From Streptococcus pseudopneumoniae (GTDB lineage: Bacteria; Bacillota; Bacilli; Lactobacillales; Streptococcaceae): a stretch of DNA of 40,927 bases. Position 1 is the stretch's first letter. Every line of letters begins with the position of its first letter. This document shows positions 1 to 7,779 of the stretch, one piece after another. The stretch is taken from the NCBI RefSeq assembly GCF_001068775.1, contig NZ_JWAJ01000148.1:1-40927 (forward strand), read 5' to 3'. The position numbers and the translations under genes were made by a program. The notes beneath the pieces are model-generated. The model worked only from the letters and a program-made list of their open reading frames with translations. It made no database searches and was not told where the DNA came from.

Positions 1-13
1 GCTAAATTCCCAA

Positions 14-48
14 ACTAAGTTCCACCGCTAGTAGAAGTGGAAGTTAGT
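14..48. repeat. Hairpin resembling the IS30-element ends (left flank copy)
   Basis: The arms ACTAAGTTCCAC (14-25) and GTGGAAGTTAGT (37-48) are inverted copies with one mismatch. The right arm and the bases after it resemble the left inverted repeat of the IS at 206-230. The same kind of hairpin occurs at 1481-1517 on the other side of the element. It may be a remnant end of an older insertion or a preferred target. Confidence 0.55.
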
Positions 49-63
49 CTGATAAAAATTGTA

Positions 64-106
64 AAAACCAGTGGAATTCCGTGTCAGGGTAAGTTCCACT
101 GGTTTT
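64..106. repeat. Long hairpin with 13-bp arms
   Basis: AAAACCAGTGGAA (64-76) is perfectly complementary to TTCCACTGGTTTT (94-106), with a 17-nt loop. The arms contain the GTGGAA/TTCCAC core seen in the neighbouring hairpins. A run of four T closes the 3' arm, so it could act as a terminator for a gene outside the window, but it may equally be part of the hairpin array around the IS. Confidence 0.55.
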
Positions 107-173
107 ACTCATGCTTGATTTCATCGCTTTTGTAGTCGAAAGGAATAGAAAAAAGAGCGCACAAAATCCCCTC

Positions 174-192
174 ATCTGAAAGCGTTTCAGAT
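174..192. repeat. 19-bp palindrome, hairpin or operator-like
   Basis: ATCTGAAA-GCG-TTTCAGAT has perfect 8-bp arms around a 3-bp centre and lies just outside the left IS end. It resembles a LacI-family operator, but no adjacent gene is oriented to use it inside the window. It may simply be another hairpin in this array. Confidence 0.45.
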
Positions 193-205
193 TAAGTTCC
201 GCTAT

Positions 206-1463
206 GGTGGAAGTTAGTATGAGACGTTTGAATGGGTTTTTTGGTTAGTTTTTAGATTTTATGTTGGAGTAATTTAGAAGACTGACAGACATCTTCTGCA
301 GGTATTTTAGAAATGCCGAGAAGTTTAGGAATTTCTTCTCCGTAAGTAAAGGCAAAGAGTTCATAGGCTGACTTTCCATTCAAAGCAGCGCGTTTGACAC
401 TGTTGACATGCGAACAGACGAGATTAATATCCTCTTGAGTTAAGTTGTCAAAGGAAGTTCCCTTAGGTAGAATGTCGCGAATCAGCGTGTGATTTTTCTC
501 AATTCTCCCTTTCTGGTCAGAGCGATTAGGGTCGCAAAAGAAGAGCTTGCTCTCTCCTCGAACATCCATTTCGATGTCATCAACCCTGGCAAACTCTCCA
601 CCATTATCAGTCAGAATGACAGGAAAGAGTTGGAAGAAATCTTTGTCCGCTTGGTGAAGAGTGTTCTTGATTTTATAAAGGTGTTTGGTAACCTCAAGGG
701 CAGTTTTATTAACCAGAAGTCTAGCGAAGATAAAGTTACAGAAAGAGAGGTTGAAGGTGAGTAGGACTTTCCCTCCCATTCTGCCCATAACTGTATCCAT
801 TTCCAGCCAAGAGTCTAGTTGATTAAGGGCTAAATAGTTTTGGAAATCCTCATAGGAACGGCCTTTTTTAGCTTCTTTAGGGATGGAAGGTAGATTATTT
901 TTTCTTCTTTCTTTAAATTTAACAGCTCTAGCAAGATCAATCGGAGCGATAGACAGGTAACCTTTTCGGATGTGTCGATAGACAGTTGAGGAGCTAACAT
1001 CAAGGTTATGAGTTTTGAGGATATGATAGATGTGTTGTCCCTTTTTAACCCCATCAGAAATAATTTTATCCATGTTCCAGAAAGTCTGAGAATTAAGAGG
1101 AGTTCCTTCACGAGCTTCGACAAGAGTTTGTTCGTACTGCTTTTGAGCTTGTTTGGCGAGGTAGAAGATTTTCTGATAGCCACAGTTTTGTCTTCTTTTA
1201 GGACATCCATTACAGACAAAGGGAGCTTTGGCAAGTAAAGGACAAGGGAGGTTATCACACGTAGACTCTCTGACTAGTCTGTTTCGTTTGACTTCTTTGG
1301 AAACAGTAGTCGGGTCTTTTAGAATAAGTTGCCCGATAGCTTTGAAGGTTTCACCGCGCTCTAAACCTAATTGGATATCATTACGGTCTGAAAGGGTAAG
1401 GTGTTTATGTTTGATCATAGTAGGCCTCATTTCTACCACAAACGTCTCACACTTAATTCCACC
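206..1463 (-). mobile_element. IS30-family insertion sequence, apparently complete
   Basis: The terminal inverted repeats are 206-230 and 1439-1463 (25 bp, 22 identical, both running from GGTGGAA inward to GAGACGTTTG). They enclose one intact transposase gene on the minus strand. Similarity continues 3 bp further out (TAT/ATA), so the exact ends could be 203 and 1466. At about 1.26 kb it is at the upper end for the IS30 family. No clear target duplication is visible. Both flanks carry hairpins related to the element's own ends. Confidence 0.85.
252..1418 (-). CDS. IS30-family transposase
   Basis: This DDE transposase should cut and rejoin the ends of the surrounding IS. The N-terminal region (HKHLTLSDRNDIQLGLERGE...) is the usual IS30 helix-turn-helix, followed by a cysteine-rich patch (CPLLAKAPFVCNGCPKRRQNC). 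The catalytic core shows the three acidic residues in the contexts WLEMDTVMG, ILTDNGGEF and KGRIEKNH. The reading frame is intact, so the enzyme is probably functional. I chose the ATG giving MIKHKHL because GAGG sits 6 nt upstream and this matches the family N-terminus. The frame is open to a GTG at 1439, which would add seven residues. The gene lies opposite to rpmH and probably has no effect on it beyond the insertion. Confidence 0.93.
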   Translation of the reverse strand: MIKHKHLTLSDRNDIQLGLERGETFKAIGQLILKDPTTVSKEVKRNRLVRESTCDNLPCPLLAKAPFVCNGCPKRRQNCGYQKIFYLAKQAQKQYEQTLVEAREGTPLNSQTFWNMDKIISDGVKKGQHIYHILKTHNLDVSSSTVYRHIRKGYLSIAPIDLARAVKFKERRKNNLPSIPKEAKKGRSYEDFQNYLALNQLDSWLEMDTVMGRMGGKVLLTFNLSFCNFIFARLLVNKTALEVTKHLYKIKNTLHQADKDFFQLFPVILTDNGGEFARVDDIEMDVRGESKLFFCDPNRSDQKGRIEKNHTLIRDILPKGTSFDNLTQEDINLVCSHVNSVKRAALNGKSAYELFAFTYGEEIPKLLGISKIPAEDVCQSSKLLQHKI

Positions 1464-1480
1464 ATAAAAATCCGTTTTAG

Positions 1481-1517
1481 ACTAATTTCCACTTTGGTCA
1501 GGAAAGTGGAAGTTACT
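1481..1517. repeat. Hairpin resembling the IS30-element ends (right flank copy)
   Basis: The arms are 1481-1495 (ACTAATTTCCACTTT) and 1503-1517 (AAAGTGGAAGTTACT), inverted with two mismatches. The right arm plus following bases (GTGGAAGTTACTTTGAGA) resembles the left IS end in direct orientation. It matches the hairpin at 14-48, so related sequences bracket the IS. Confidence 0.55.
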
Positions 1518-1565
1518 TTGAGAAATTACCCCCTGCAAAAAAGCTGGAAACATTTGTCAGAGCTA

Positions 1566-1594
1566 TTGACAAATGCGAAAGAATCAGATAGAAT
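1566..1594 (+). promoter_or_regulatory. Promoter for rpmH
   Basis: TTGACA (1566-1571) and TAGAAT (1589-1594) are separated by 17 bp, a near-consensus sigma-A promoter. It lies between the IS and the rpmH ribosome-binding site, so the IS insertion left it intact. Confidence 0.85.
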
Positions 1595-1668
1595 AGTAAA
1601 GTATGTTTAGTAACTGATCACTTTATAGCCGGCTAAACGAATACAAAATCTATGAGGAGGTATTCATC

Positions 1669-1803
1669 GTGAAACGTACTTATCAACCAAGTAAACTACG
1701 TCGTGCGCGCAAACACGGATTCCGTAACCGTATGTCAACTAAAAACGGTCGTCGCGTATTGGCAGCTCGTCGTCGTAAAGGACGCAAAGTTTTGGCTGCA
1801 TAA
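1669..1803 (+). CDS. rpmH: 50S ribosomal protein L34
   Basis: A 44-residue, very basic protein starting [18 protein letters not shown] and ending GRKVLAA, the typical bacterial L34 sequence and length. L34 is a small component of the large ribosomal subunit. The start codon is GTG, supported by a strong GAGGAGG site at 1654-1660, 8 nt upstream. In many bacteria rpmH sits beside dnaA or rnpA. Here it is a single-gene unit with its own promoter and terminator, and the IS30 copy lies immediately upstream. Confidence 0.97.
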
Positions 1804-1823
1804 ACCAAACGAATTCAACAATG

Positions 1824-1860
1824 AAGTCAGTAGGAACTCGAGTCTACTGGCTTTTGTTTT
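1824..1860 (+). terminator. Rho-independent terminator of rpmH
   Basis: AAGTCAGTAG (1824-1833) pairs with CTACTGGCTT (1844-1853) through one G-U pair, followed by TTGTTTT. It ends the rpmH unit. Confidence 0.8.
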
Positions 1861-2014
1861 GCCCTAAATGATGGCCTGCATTTACTTTCTATTTTTTCTA
1901 TAATAGTGTATATAGGAGATTGAATTTATAACAGTACACTACAACTGCTAAAAATATTTCTAGAAATTAGTTTGACTTTCCTAATCTCTCTGTTCATATC
2001 TTATTTCAATCCAC

Positions 2015-2020
2015 TATAAT
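2015..2020 (+). promoter_or_regulatory. Putative -10 box of the peptide-binding lipoprotein gene
   Basis: TATAAT at 2015-2020 lies 31 nt before the start codon, with GGAG at 2041-2044 as ribosome-binding site. No good -35 hexamer is seen at 17 bp. Another TATAAT at 1899-1904 has no following gene of its own. The rest of 1861-2014 is AT-rich, with nothing recognised. Confidence 0.55.
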
Positions 2021-2051
2021 ATTTCATATACTATATAAATGGAGAATATTT

Positions 2052-4016
2052 ATGAAAAAATCAAAAGCTCTCTTACTAGGAGCTGGGCTTTTGAGTGCTA
2101 GCTTCTTGATGGTAGCTTGTAGCTCGACACAGTCAAATGCATCTGATAAAACCTACTCTTATGTATTTGCCAGCAATCCGGATACGTTAGATTACATTAC
2201 TTCAACACGTGGTTCCACTTCTAGCATCACAACCAACTTGATTGATGGTTTGTTGGAAAATGACCGGTATGGCAACCTCATTCCTTCTATGGCTGAGTCA
2301 TGGACTGTGTCAAAAGATGGTTTGACCTACACTTATAAAATCCGTCAGGGAGCTAAATGGTACACTTCTGAAGGAGAAGAGTATGCGGACGTAACAGCTC
2401 ATGACTTTGTGACTGGTCTCAAGTATGCGGCTGATAAAAAGGCTGAAAACTTGTACTTGGTACAAGACTCTATCAAAGGGCTAGCAGACTATGTTGAAGG
2501 GAAATCATCTGATTTTGCAACTGTGGGCGTTAAGGCAGTGGATGATTACACGCTACAATACACCCTCAATCAACCAGAGACTTATTGGAACTCTAAAACA
2601 ACAGCAAGTATCCTTAGTCCGGTAAATGAAGCCTTCTTGAAGGCTAAGGGAGATGACTTTGGAAGTGTGACGCCATCAAGTATCTTGTCAAATGGTCCTT
2701 ACTTGTTTAAGTCCTTTACATCAAAATCTTTGATTGAATTTGATAAAAACCCTAATTACTGGGATAAGGACAATGTTAAAATTGAGAAAGTGAAGCTCTC
2801 TTTTTTTGACGGTTCAGACCAAGATAGTTTGGCTAGAGGATTCTTGGAAGGCAACTATACAGACGGGCGTATCTTCCCAACAAGCTCTGTGTTTGATCAG
2901 TTGAAAAAAGGGAATGAAGATAAGATTACCTATACCCCTCAAAATGCTATAACCTTCTACTATCTCTTCAATGTCAATCGTCAAAGTTACAAGCAAACCA
3001 TGAAACAGACGGACAAAGAAAAGACGGATTCTCGTCTAGCTATGCAAAATAAAGATTTCCGTCAGGCCATTAACTTTGCCTTTGACCGTCATGCCTATGC
3101 TGCCCAGACAAATGGAGAAGATGGGGCTGATCGAATCCTTAGAAATACAGTCACACCAAGTAACTTTGTTCAAATTGGTGGAAAAAACTTTGGAGATGCG
3201 GTCAATGAAAAGATGGTCAACTATGGTACAGAGTGGTCTAATATCAATCTGAATGATGCTCAAGCTGCTTTCTTGGATCCTGAAAAAGCCAAGGCTGAAT
3301 TTGCCAAGACTAAAGATAGTTTGCAAGCAGAAGGCGTGACCTTCCCTATCCACTTGGATATGTTGGTTGATCAGACTGCTAAGTTGGATGTTCAGCAAGC
3401 AAGCTCCTTCAAGCAGACCGTTGAAGCGACGCTTGGTTCAGATAATGTGGTTATTGATATCATTCAATTGTCTCCAGATGAGAAAGACAATGCTACCTTC
3501 TTTGCGGATACCGCAGATCAAAAGGACTATGACATTGATATCTCAGGTTGGAGTGGAGATTTCTCATATCCGAAGACCTATCTTGATCTCTTGGATCCAG
3601 ACTCTGGTTCTCAGTTGAAAAATCTTGGCTTGACTCCAGGAAAAGACAATGAAGTCAAAGAAAAACTTGGTCTAGCTACCTACAGGGAGTTGTTGGGTGC
3701 GGCAGATAATGAGAATGAAAATATGCAAACACGTTATGAAAAATTTGCTGAAGTTCAAGCTTGGTTGACAGATAGTGCTCTCTTCCTACCAGTTCAAAGT
3801 GGAGGGGCTAATCCTATCTTCCGTAAGACTGTTCCATTTACAGCGGCCTTCTCATTTGTTGGACACAAAGGAGATGCGGACAACTACAAATATGTTGAAT
3901 TGCAAAAGGAACCTGTGACGGCTAAACAGTACCAAGAACTTTATGAAAAATGGCAAAAAGAAAAAGCTGAGTCAAATAAAAAATCCCAAGAAGATTTGGC
4001 TAACCACGTTCGATAG
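2052..4016 (+). CDS. AliA/AliB-type oligopeptide-binding lipoprotein
   Basis: A 654-residue solute-binding protein of the SBP_bac_5 (peptide/nickel-binding) family. The signal peptide ends in a lipobox with Cys23 (FLMVAC), so the mature protein should be lipid-anchored outside the membrane. It resembles AmiA of this window along its whole length, sharing for example VGVKAVDDYTLQYTLNQPE, NKDFRQA-NFAFDR, QAWLTDS-LFLP and a final EKAESN. This is the pattern of streptococcal AliA and AliB, which deliver peptides to the AmiCDEF permease. No permease or ATPase gene is next to it, so it is an orphan receptor that presumably uses AmiCDEF (28540-35020). Peptide specificity, and which Ali paralogue it represents, cannot be settled from sequence alone. 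Confidence 0.92.
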   Translation: MKKSKALLLGAGLLSASFLMVACSSTQSNASDKTYSYVFASNPDTLDYITSTRGSTSSITTNLIDGLLENDRYGNLIPSMAESWTVSKDGLTYTYKIRQGAKWYTSEGEEYADVTAHDFVTGLKYAADKKAENLYLVQDSIKGLADYVEGKSSDFATVGVKAVDDYTLQYTLNQPETYWNSKTTASILSPVNEAFLKAKGDDFGSVTPSSILSNGPYLFKSFTSKSLIEFDKNPNYWDKDNVKIEKVKLSFFDGSDQDSLARGFLEGNYTDGRIFPTSSVFDQLKKGNEDKITYTPQNAITFYYLFNVNRQSYKQTMKQTDKEKTDSRLAMQNKDFRQAINFAFDRHAYAAQTNGEDGADRILRNTVTPSNFVQIGGKNFGDAVNEKMVNYGTEWSNINLNDAQAAFLDPEKAKAEFAKTKDSLQAEGVTFPIHLDMLVDQTAKLDVQQASSFKQTVEATLGSDNVVIDIIQLSPDEKDNATFFADTADQKDYDIDISGWSGDFSYPKTYLDLLDPDSGSQLKNLGLTPGKDNEVKEKLGLATYRELLGAADNENENMQTRYEKFAEVQAWLTDSALFLPVQSGGANPIFRKTVPFTAAFSFVGHKGDADNYKYVELQKEPVTAKQYQELYEKWQKEKAESNKKSQEDLANHVR

Positions 4017-4040
4017 AAGAAGGTTATCAATAAAATTTTA

Positions 4041-4237
4041 ATACTCTTCGAAAATCTCTTCAAACTGCGTCAACGTCGCCTTGCCGTAGGTATGGTTACT
4101 GACTTCGTCAGTTCTATCCACAACCTCAAAACAGTGTTTTGAGCTGACTTCGTCAGTTTCATCTACAACCTCAAAGCAGTGCTTTGAGCAGCCTGCGGCT
4201 AGTTTCCTAGTTTTGCTCTTTGATTTTCATTGAGTAT
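4041..4237 (+). repeat. BOX element, boxA-boxB-boxB-boxC
   Basis: Begins ATACTCTTCGAAAATC and ends TTTTCATTGAGTAT, the paired ends of a pneumococcal BOX element. The order is boxA (with CGTCGCCTTGCCGTAG), two boxB copies (each containing GACTTCGTCAGTT and a CAACCTCAAA.CAGTG hairpin) and boxC (GCCTGCGGCTAGTTTCCTAG). It lies between the convergent lipoprotein and kimA genes, before their shared terminator. Confidence 0.9.
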
Positions 4238-4263
4238 AAGTCTAATTTTAGGGACTAGATTCA

Positions 4264-4310
4264 GAAAAAGGCATTACCAGGAGCTTGTTGGTTCTGGTAA
4301 TGCCTTTTCT
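4264..4310. terminator. Bidirectional terminator between convergent genes
   Basis: AAAAAGGCATTACCAG (4265-4280) pairs with CTGGTAATGCCTTTT (4294-4308). A-rich and T-rich flanks on both sides allow termination of the peptide-binding gene (plus) and of kimA (minus), whose stop codon is at 4311. Confidence 0.88.
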
Positions 4311-6155
4311 TTATTCTTTCAAATGATAAGAGTAGCTAGCAACGACGACATCTTCGTGCCATCTGAGAGCATATTTTAATTTAAGGCTCATTTGATTGTG
4401 TAGGATATTTTGCCAAGGTTTATTAGGGATAAACTGGGGTACAAGAACTGTAACCGTGTAGTTCTTGTTCTTAGCTTCTTGAGAAATCTTTCGAACATAG
4501 CGGACTGTAGGAGTAATGATATCGCGATAGCTAGTATTAATGGTTTTAAGAGTAATATTTGGGAAGTAGTCAGCAAATTCTTGGAGGATTTCTTGGTCTT
4601 TTTCTTCGGTTTCCTTGGTGGAAATGTGCATGGCCAAAACTTCATCTCCTATACTTTGAGCGTAGTTAATCGCTCCAACGCTGACTCGAGTAACATTTCC
4701 TACTAAGACAAGGACGACATTGCCATCGTAGGCTTTCTTTTGAATTCCTTCATAAAGTCGAAGTTGTTTCGCCACTTTTTGGTAATGACTGTGGATAGAC
4801 AGAAATAGGAAGGTCAATACCAGGATGATTGGGAAGAATGGCCAGATATCCCCAAGCCTGAAGAAGAGTAGAATAAGGACAATAGCGTAACAAATGATGG
4901 CACCAAGGATATTAGCAAAGGCAGATTTTAAGAAATGAGAGCCTTTTTCTTTTTTCCAGTGGCGAATCATCCCTGTTTGAGAAAGTGCAAAAGGAACGAA
5001 AACTCCGATAGTATAGAGAGGAATCAAGCGTTCTGTATTTCCGTTAAAAATGAGCAGAAGAATCATAGCACCAAAGGCTAGTGTTAAGATACCGTTTGAG
5101 TAACCTAGGCGGTCTCCCTTCTCCATAAAGAGATGGGGCATGTACTTGTTCTTAGCCATATTGTAAGCCAACATCGGAAAGGCTGAAAAACCAGTATTTG
5201 CAGCGACAGCTAGGATTAGGGCAGTTGAGAATTGGAAGAGATAATAAACAATCTGACCGATAGCTGAATCCCCTAAAATCCCTTTAGCCATTTGTGAGAG
5301 GATTGTTTCTCCGTGTTGAGGGGTAATTCCCATCCAGTAGTTTAAGAAGGTAATCCCTGCAAATAGAAATCCAAGGATAAGTGACATGATGGTCAATGTT
5401 TGAGCTGCGTTTTTTTCTTTAGGGCTCTTGAAAAATGGAACGGCATTTGAGATAGCTTCAACCCCTGTTAGTGAAGCCGAACCGCTGGTGAAGGCTCTTA
5501 AAATGAGGACAATTGAGAGACTTGGGACGGTTTGACCAATAGAGGAAGTTGCATGATAGCTTAGAGAGCCTGTCAACAGTTGGAAGATACCAAACAATAA
5601 GAGGAAGACTGTACTAAAGATAAAGAGATAGACAGGGATCATCAAAGAACTGGCGGATTCCTTCAAACCTCTTAGATTCAAAAGCATGAGTAAACAGACC
5701 AGAAAAATGGCGATGTGGAGGTTATAGGGGTGGAGGGTAGGCAGTGCTGCTGTGATAGCATCAGCTCCTGCAGCCACGGATACGGCAACTGTTAGCATAT
5801 AGTCAACAAGCAGGCTTCCTCCAGCAATCAAACCTAGCTCAGGAGATAGATTTTCTCGAGTTACCATATAGGCACCTCCACCTTGAGGGTAGGCGTGAAT
5901 GATTTGCCGGTAGGAAATGGTCAGGCTAGCTAATAGTAAGAGGACAAAAATGCCAATAGGGAGACTCCACCAGATAGCAAGCGGAGAAAGGCTGGCCAAG
6001 ACGAGGACGACCTGTTCAGGCCCGTAGGCAATAGATGATAGAGCATCGCTTGATAGCATTGCGAGTGCCTGCGTTTTTCCAAGTAGTCCTCCCTCGCCTT
6101 CAGTTAAGGACTTAAGGGGACGACCAATAAAGGTATATTTTAGTTTTGTAAACAT
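4311..6155 (-). CDS. kimA: KimA-like potassium importer, APC superfamily
   Basis: A 614-residue membrane protein. The N-terminal part has about 12 hydrophobic segments of the amino acid-polyamine-cation (APC) fold, with hallmarks LSSDALSSIAYG, YPQGGGAYMV and GGSLLVDYMLTVAVS. The C-terminal soluble part, from about residue 450, resembles a universal-stress-type domain (NVVLVLVGNVTRVSVGAINYA). From memory it matches Bacillus subtilis KimA (YdaO) across both parts, including the near-terminal HNQ.S.LK and the YHLKE end. KimA is a proton-coupled, high-affinity K+ importer inhibited by c-di-AMP. The start at 6155 is preceded by AGGAAAG; an upstream TTG at 6185 has no such site. An amino-acid permease role is the alternative. 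Confidence 0.8.
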   Translation of the reverse strand: MFTKLKYTFIGRPLKSLTEGEGGLLGKTQALAMLSSDALSSIAYGPEQVVLVLASLSPLAIWWSLPIGIFVLLLLASLTISYRQIIHAYPQGGGAYMVTRENLSPELGLIAGGSLLVDYMLTVAVSVAAGADAITAALPTLHPYNLHIAIFLVCLLMLLNLRGLKESASSLMIPVYLFIFSTVFLLLFGIFQLLTGSLSYHATSSIGQTVPSLSIVLILRAFTSGSASLTGVEAISNAVPFFKSPKEKNAAQTLTIMSLILGFLFAGITFLNYWMGITPQHGETILSQMAKGILGDSAIGQIVYYLFQFSTALILAVAANTGFSAFPMLAYNMAKNKYMPHLFMEKGDRLGYSNGILTLAFGAMILLLIFNGNTERLIPLYTIGVFVPFALSQTGMIRHWKKEKGSHFLKSAFANILGAIICYAIVLILLFFRLGDIWPFFPIILVLTFLFLSIHSHYQKVAKQLRLYEGIQKKAYDGNVVLVLVGNVTRVSVGAINYAQSIGDEVLAMHISTKETEEKDQEILQEFADYFPNITLKTINTSYRDIITPTVRYVRKISQEAKNKNYTVTVLVPQFIPNKPWQNILHNQMSLKLKYALRWHEDVVVASYSYHLKE

Positions 6156-6190
6156 TTTCTTTCCTTTTCTGAAAAATTTCAACAAGAGTT

Positions 6191-6219
6191 ATTATACTGC
6201 TACGAAAAAATACCGTCAA
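6191..6219 (-). promoter_or_regulatory. Promoter for kimA
   Basis: On the minus strand TTGACG (6219-6214) and TATAAT (6196-6191) are 17 bp apart, a near-consensus sigma-A promoter 35 nt before the kimA start. The leader is too short to hold the c-di-AMP riboswitch that controls this gene in Bacillus. Confidence 0.85.
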
Positions 6220-6273
6220 GAAAAAATGAGTGATTTCAAAATATTTTTTCCTATAAGAATGAGACTAGTTTTT

Positions 6274-6282
6274 TGGTATAAT
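6274..6282 (+). promoter_or_regulatory. Extended -10 promoter for tatD-rnmV
   Basis: TGGTATAAT has the TG extension and no obvious -35 box. It lies 28 nt before tatD, whose start is preceded by GAGGGA. It is divergent from the kimA promoter. Confidence 0.75.
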
Positions 6283-6310
6283 AGAAGGTAGAAAAAACGA
6301 GGGAATATAC

Positions 6311-7087
6311 ATGATTTTTGATACACATACCCACTTGAATGTGGAAGAATTTTCAGGAAGAGAAGCAGAAGAAATAGCCTTAGCAGCTGAAATGGGTGTG
6401 ACTCGGATGAATATTGTTGGTTTTGACAAACCGACTATTGAGCGTGCTCTTGAACTAGTGGACAAGTATGACCAACTCTATGCGACGATTGGCTGGCATC
6501 CAACGGAAGCAGGAACCTATACAGAGGAAGTTGAGAATTACTTGCTAGAAAAACTAAAACATCCAAAAGTTGTTGCCTTGGGCGAGATTGGTTTGGACTA
6601 CCACTGGATGACGGCATCTAAGGAAGTTCAAGAAAAGGTTTTTCGTCGTCAGATCCAGCTATCTAAGGAACTGGACTTACCTTTTGTGGTTCACACACGT
6701 GATGCGCTCGAAGATACCTATGAAATTATTAAGAGTGAGGGAGTTGGTCCACGTGGCGGCATCATGCATTCCTTCTCAGGTTCTTTGGATTGGGCTGAGA
6801 AGTTTGTTGAGCTTGGTATGACCATTTCCTTCTCAGGAGTGGTGACCTTTAAGAAGGCGACGGATATCCAAGAAGCTGCCAGAGAACTTCCTTTGGACAA
6901 GATTTTGGTAGAGACAGATGCACCTTATTTAGCCCCAGTACCCAAGCGTGGGCGTGAAAATAAGACAGCTTACACGCGCTATGTAGTAGACTTTATTGCG
7001 GACTTGCGTGGCATGACGACAGAAGAATTGGCAGCAGTGACAAGTACCAATGCTGAACGAATCTTTGGATTGGAAAGTAAATCATGA
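6311..7087 (+). CDS. tatD: TatD-family metal-dependent deoxyribonuclease
   Basis: A 258-residue TIM-barrel metal hydrolase. Visible metal-ligand motifs are DTHTHL (His6, His8), the GEIGLDYHW glutamate, a histidine in VVHTRDA and another in MHSFSG, and the ETDAPYLAP aspartate near the end. Length and motifs match TatD/YabD enzymes, which have 3'-5' exonuclease activity. The gene precedes rnmV with a 4-bp ATGA overlap, so the two are translationally coupled, an arrangement common in Firmicutes. Confidence 0.93.
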   Translation: MIFDTHTHLNVEEFSGREAEEIALAAEMGVTRMNIVGFDKPTIERALELVDKYDQLYATIGWHPTEAGTYTEEVENYLLEKLKHPKVVALGEIGLDYHWMTASKEVQEKVFRRQIQLSKELDLPFVVHTRDALEDTYEIIKSEGVGPRGGIMHSFSGSLDWAEKFVELGMTISFSGVVTFKKATDIQEAARELPLDKILVETDAPYLAPVPKRGRENKTAYTRYVVDFIADLRGMTTEELAAVTSTNAERIFGLESKS

Positions 7088-7647
7088 AAGAGAAAATTTC
7101 CCAAGTCATCGTAGTCGAAGGGCGTGACGATACGGCAAATCTAAAACGCTACTTTGACGTGGAGACCTATGAGACTCGTGGTTCGGCTATCAATGAACAG
7201 GACCTTGAACGAATTCAACGTTTACATGAACGTCATGGGGTGATTGTCTTTACAGATCCTGATTTCAACGGGGAACGCATTCGTCGGATGATTATGACGG
7301 CTGTTCCATCAGTGCAGCACGCTTTTCTCAAACGTGATGAGGCAGTTCCTAAGTCCAAGACCAAGGGACGTTCTCTAGGAATCGAACATGCCAGTTATGA
7401 AGACTTGAAAACAGCGCTGGAACAAGTCACAGAGCAATTTGCAGCAGAAAGTGACTTTGATATTAGCCGTAGTGACTTGATCCGATTAGGGTTTCTAGCT
7501 GGAGCAGACAGCCGAAAACGCAGAGAATATCTAGGAGAGAATCTTCGTATCGGTTATTCCAATGGGAAACAACTTCTCAAGCGTTTAGAATTATTTGGAA
7601 TCAGTCTAGCTGAAGTTGAAGATGCCATGAAATCGTATGAGAATTGA
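7084..7647 (+). CDS. rnmV: Ribonuclease M5, 5S rRNA maturation
   Basis: A 187-residue Toprim-domain protein. The conserved glutamate is in VVEGRDD near the N-terminus and the acidic pair is in FTDPDFNGERIR. RNase M5 trims precursor 5S rRNA, with ribosomal protein L18 as cofactor in Bacillus. Length and order (tatD-rnmV, with rsmA nearby) match other Firmicutes. The start overlaps the tatD stop. Confidence 0.94.
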   Translation: MKEKISQVIVVEGRDDTANLKRYFDVETYETRGSAINEQDLERIQRLHERHGVIVFTDPDFNGERIRRMIMTAVPSVQHAFLKRDEAVPKSKTKGRSLGIEHASYEDLKTALEQVTEQFAAESDFDISRSDLIRLGFLAGADSRKRREYLGENLRIGYSNGKQLLKRLELFGISLAEVEDAMKSYEN

Positions 7648-7675
7648 GAAACCGTCCCAAAATGTAGGGGGAATA

Positions 7676-7684
7676 TGATACAAT
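7676..7684 (+). promoter_or_regulatory. Extended -10 promoter with a 90-nt leader
   Basis: TGATACAAT has the TG extension. The predicted transcript has a leader of about 90 nt before the gene at 7780. The leader holds a CTTG-ATAG-CAAG hairpin and CTCCAC...GTGGAG arms (about 7739-7763) just before the ribosome-binding site, so translation may be controlled by structure. Confidence 0.55.
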
Positions 7685-7779
7685 AGAAGTAATCATATAC
7701 GGTTTAATCAGGCTTGATAGCAAGCATTAGAAAAGTGCTCCACGGAATTAGCCTTGTGTGGAGTTAATGAGGAAAAGTT

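Noticed and set aside
174-192. CcpA cre site
   Set aside because: ATCTGAAAGCGTTTCAGAT is one base off the cre spacing and has no promoter or gene in the correct position within the window.
489-764. 91-codon open frame on the plus strand within the IS
   Set aside because: It lies antisense to the transposase, has no ribosome-binding site and matches no family.
830-1258. 142-codon minus-strand open frame within the IS in another frame, possible orfB
   Set aside because: IS30 elements use one transposase gene, and the real gene is intact in the overlapping frame, with no frameshift signal needed.
4017-4240. Possible CRISPR-like array because of repeated hairpin units
   Set aside because: The repeated units are two boxB modules of a BOX element, with no regular spacers.
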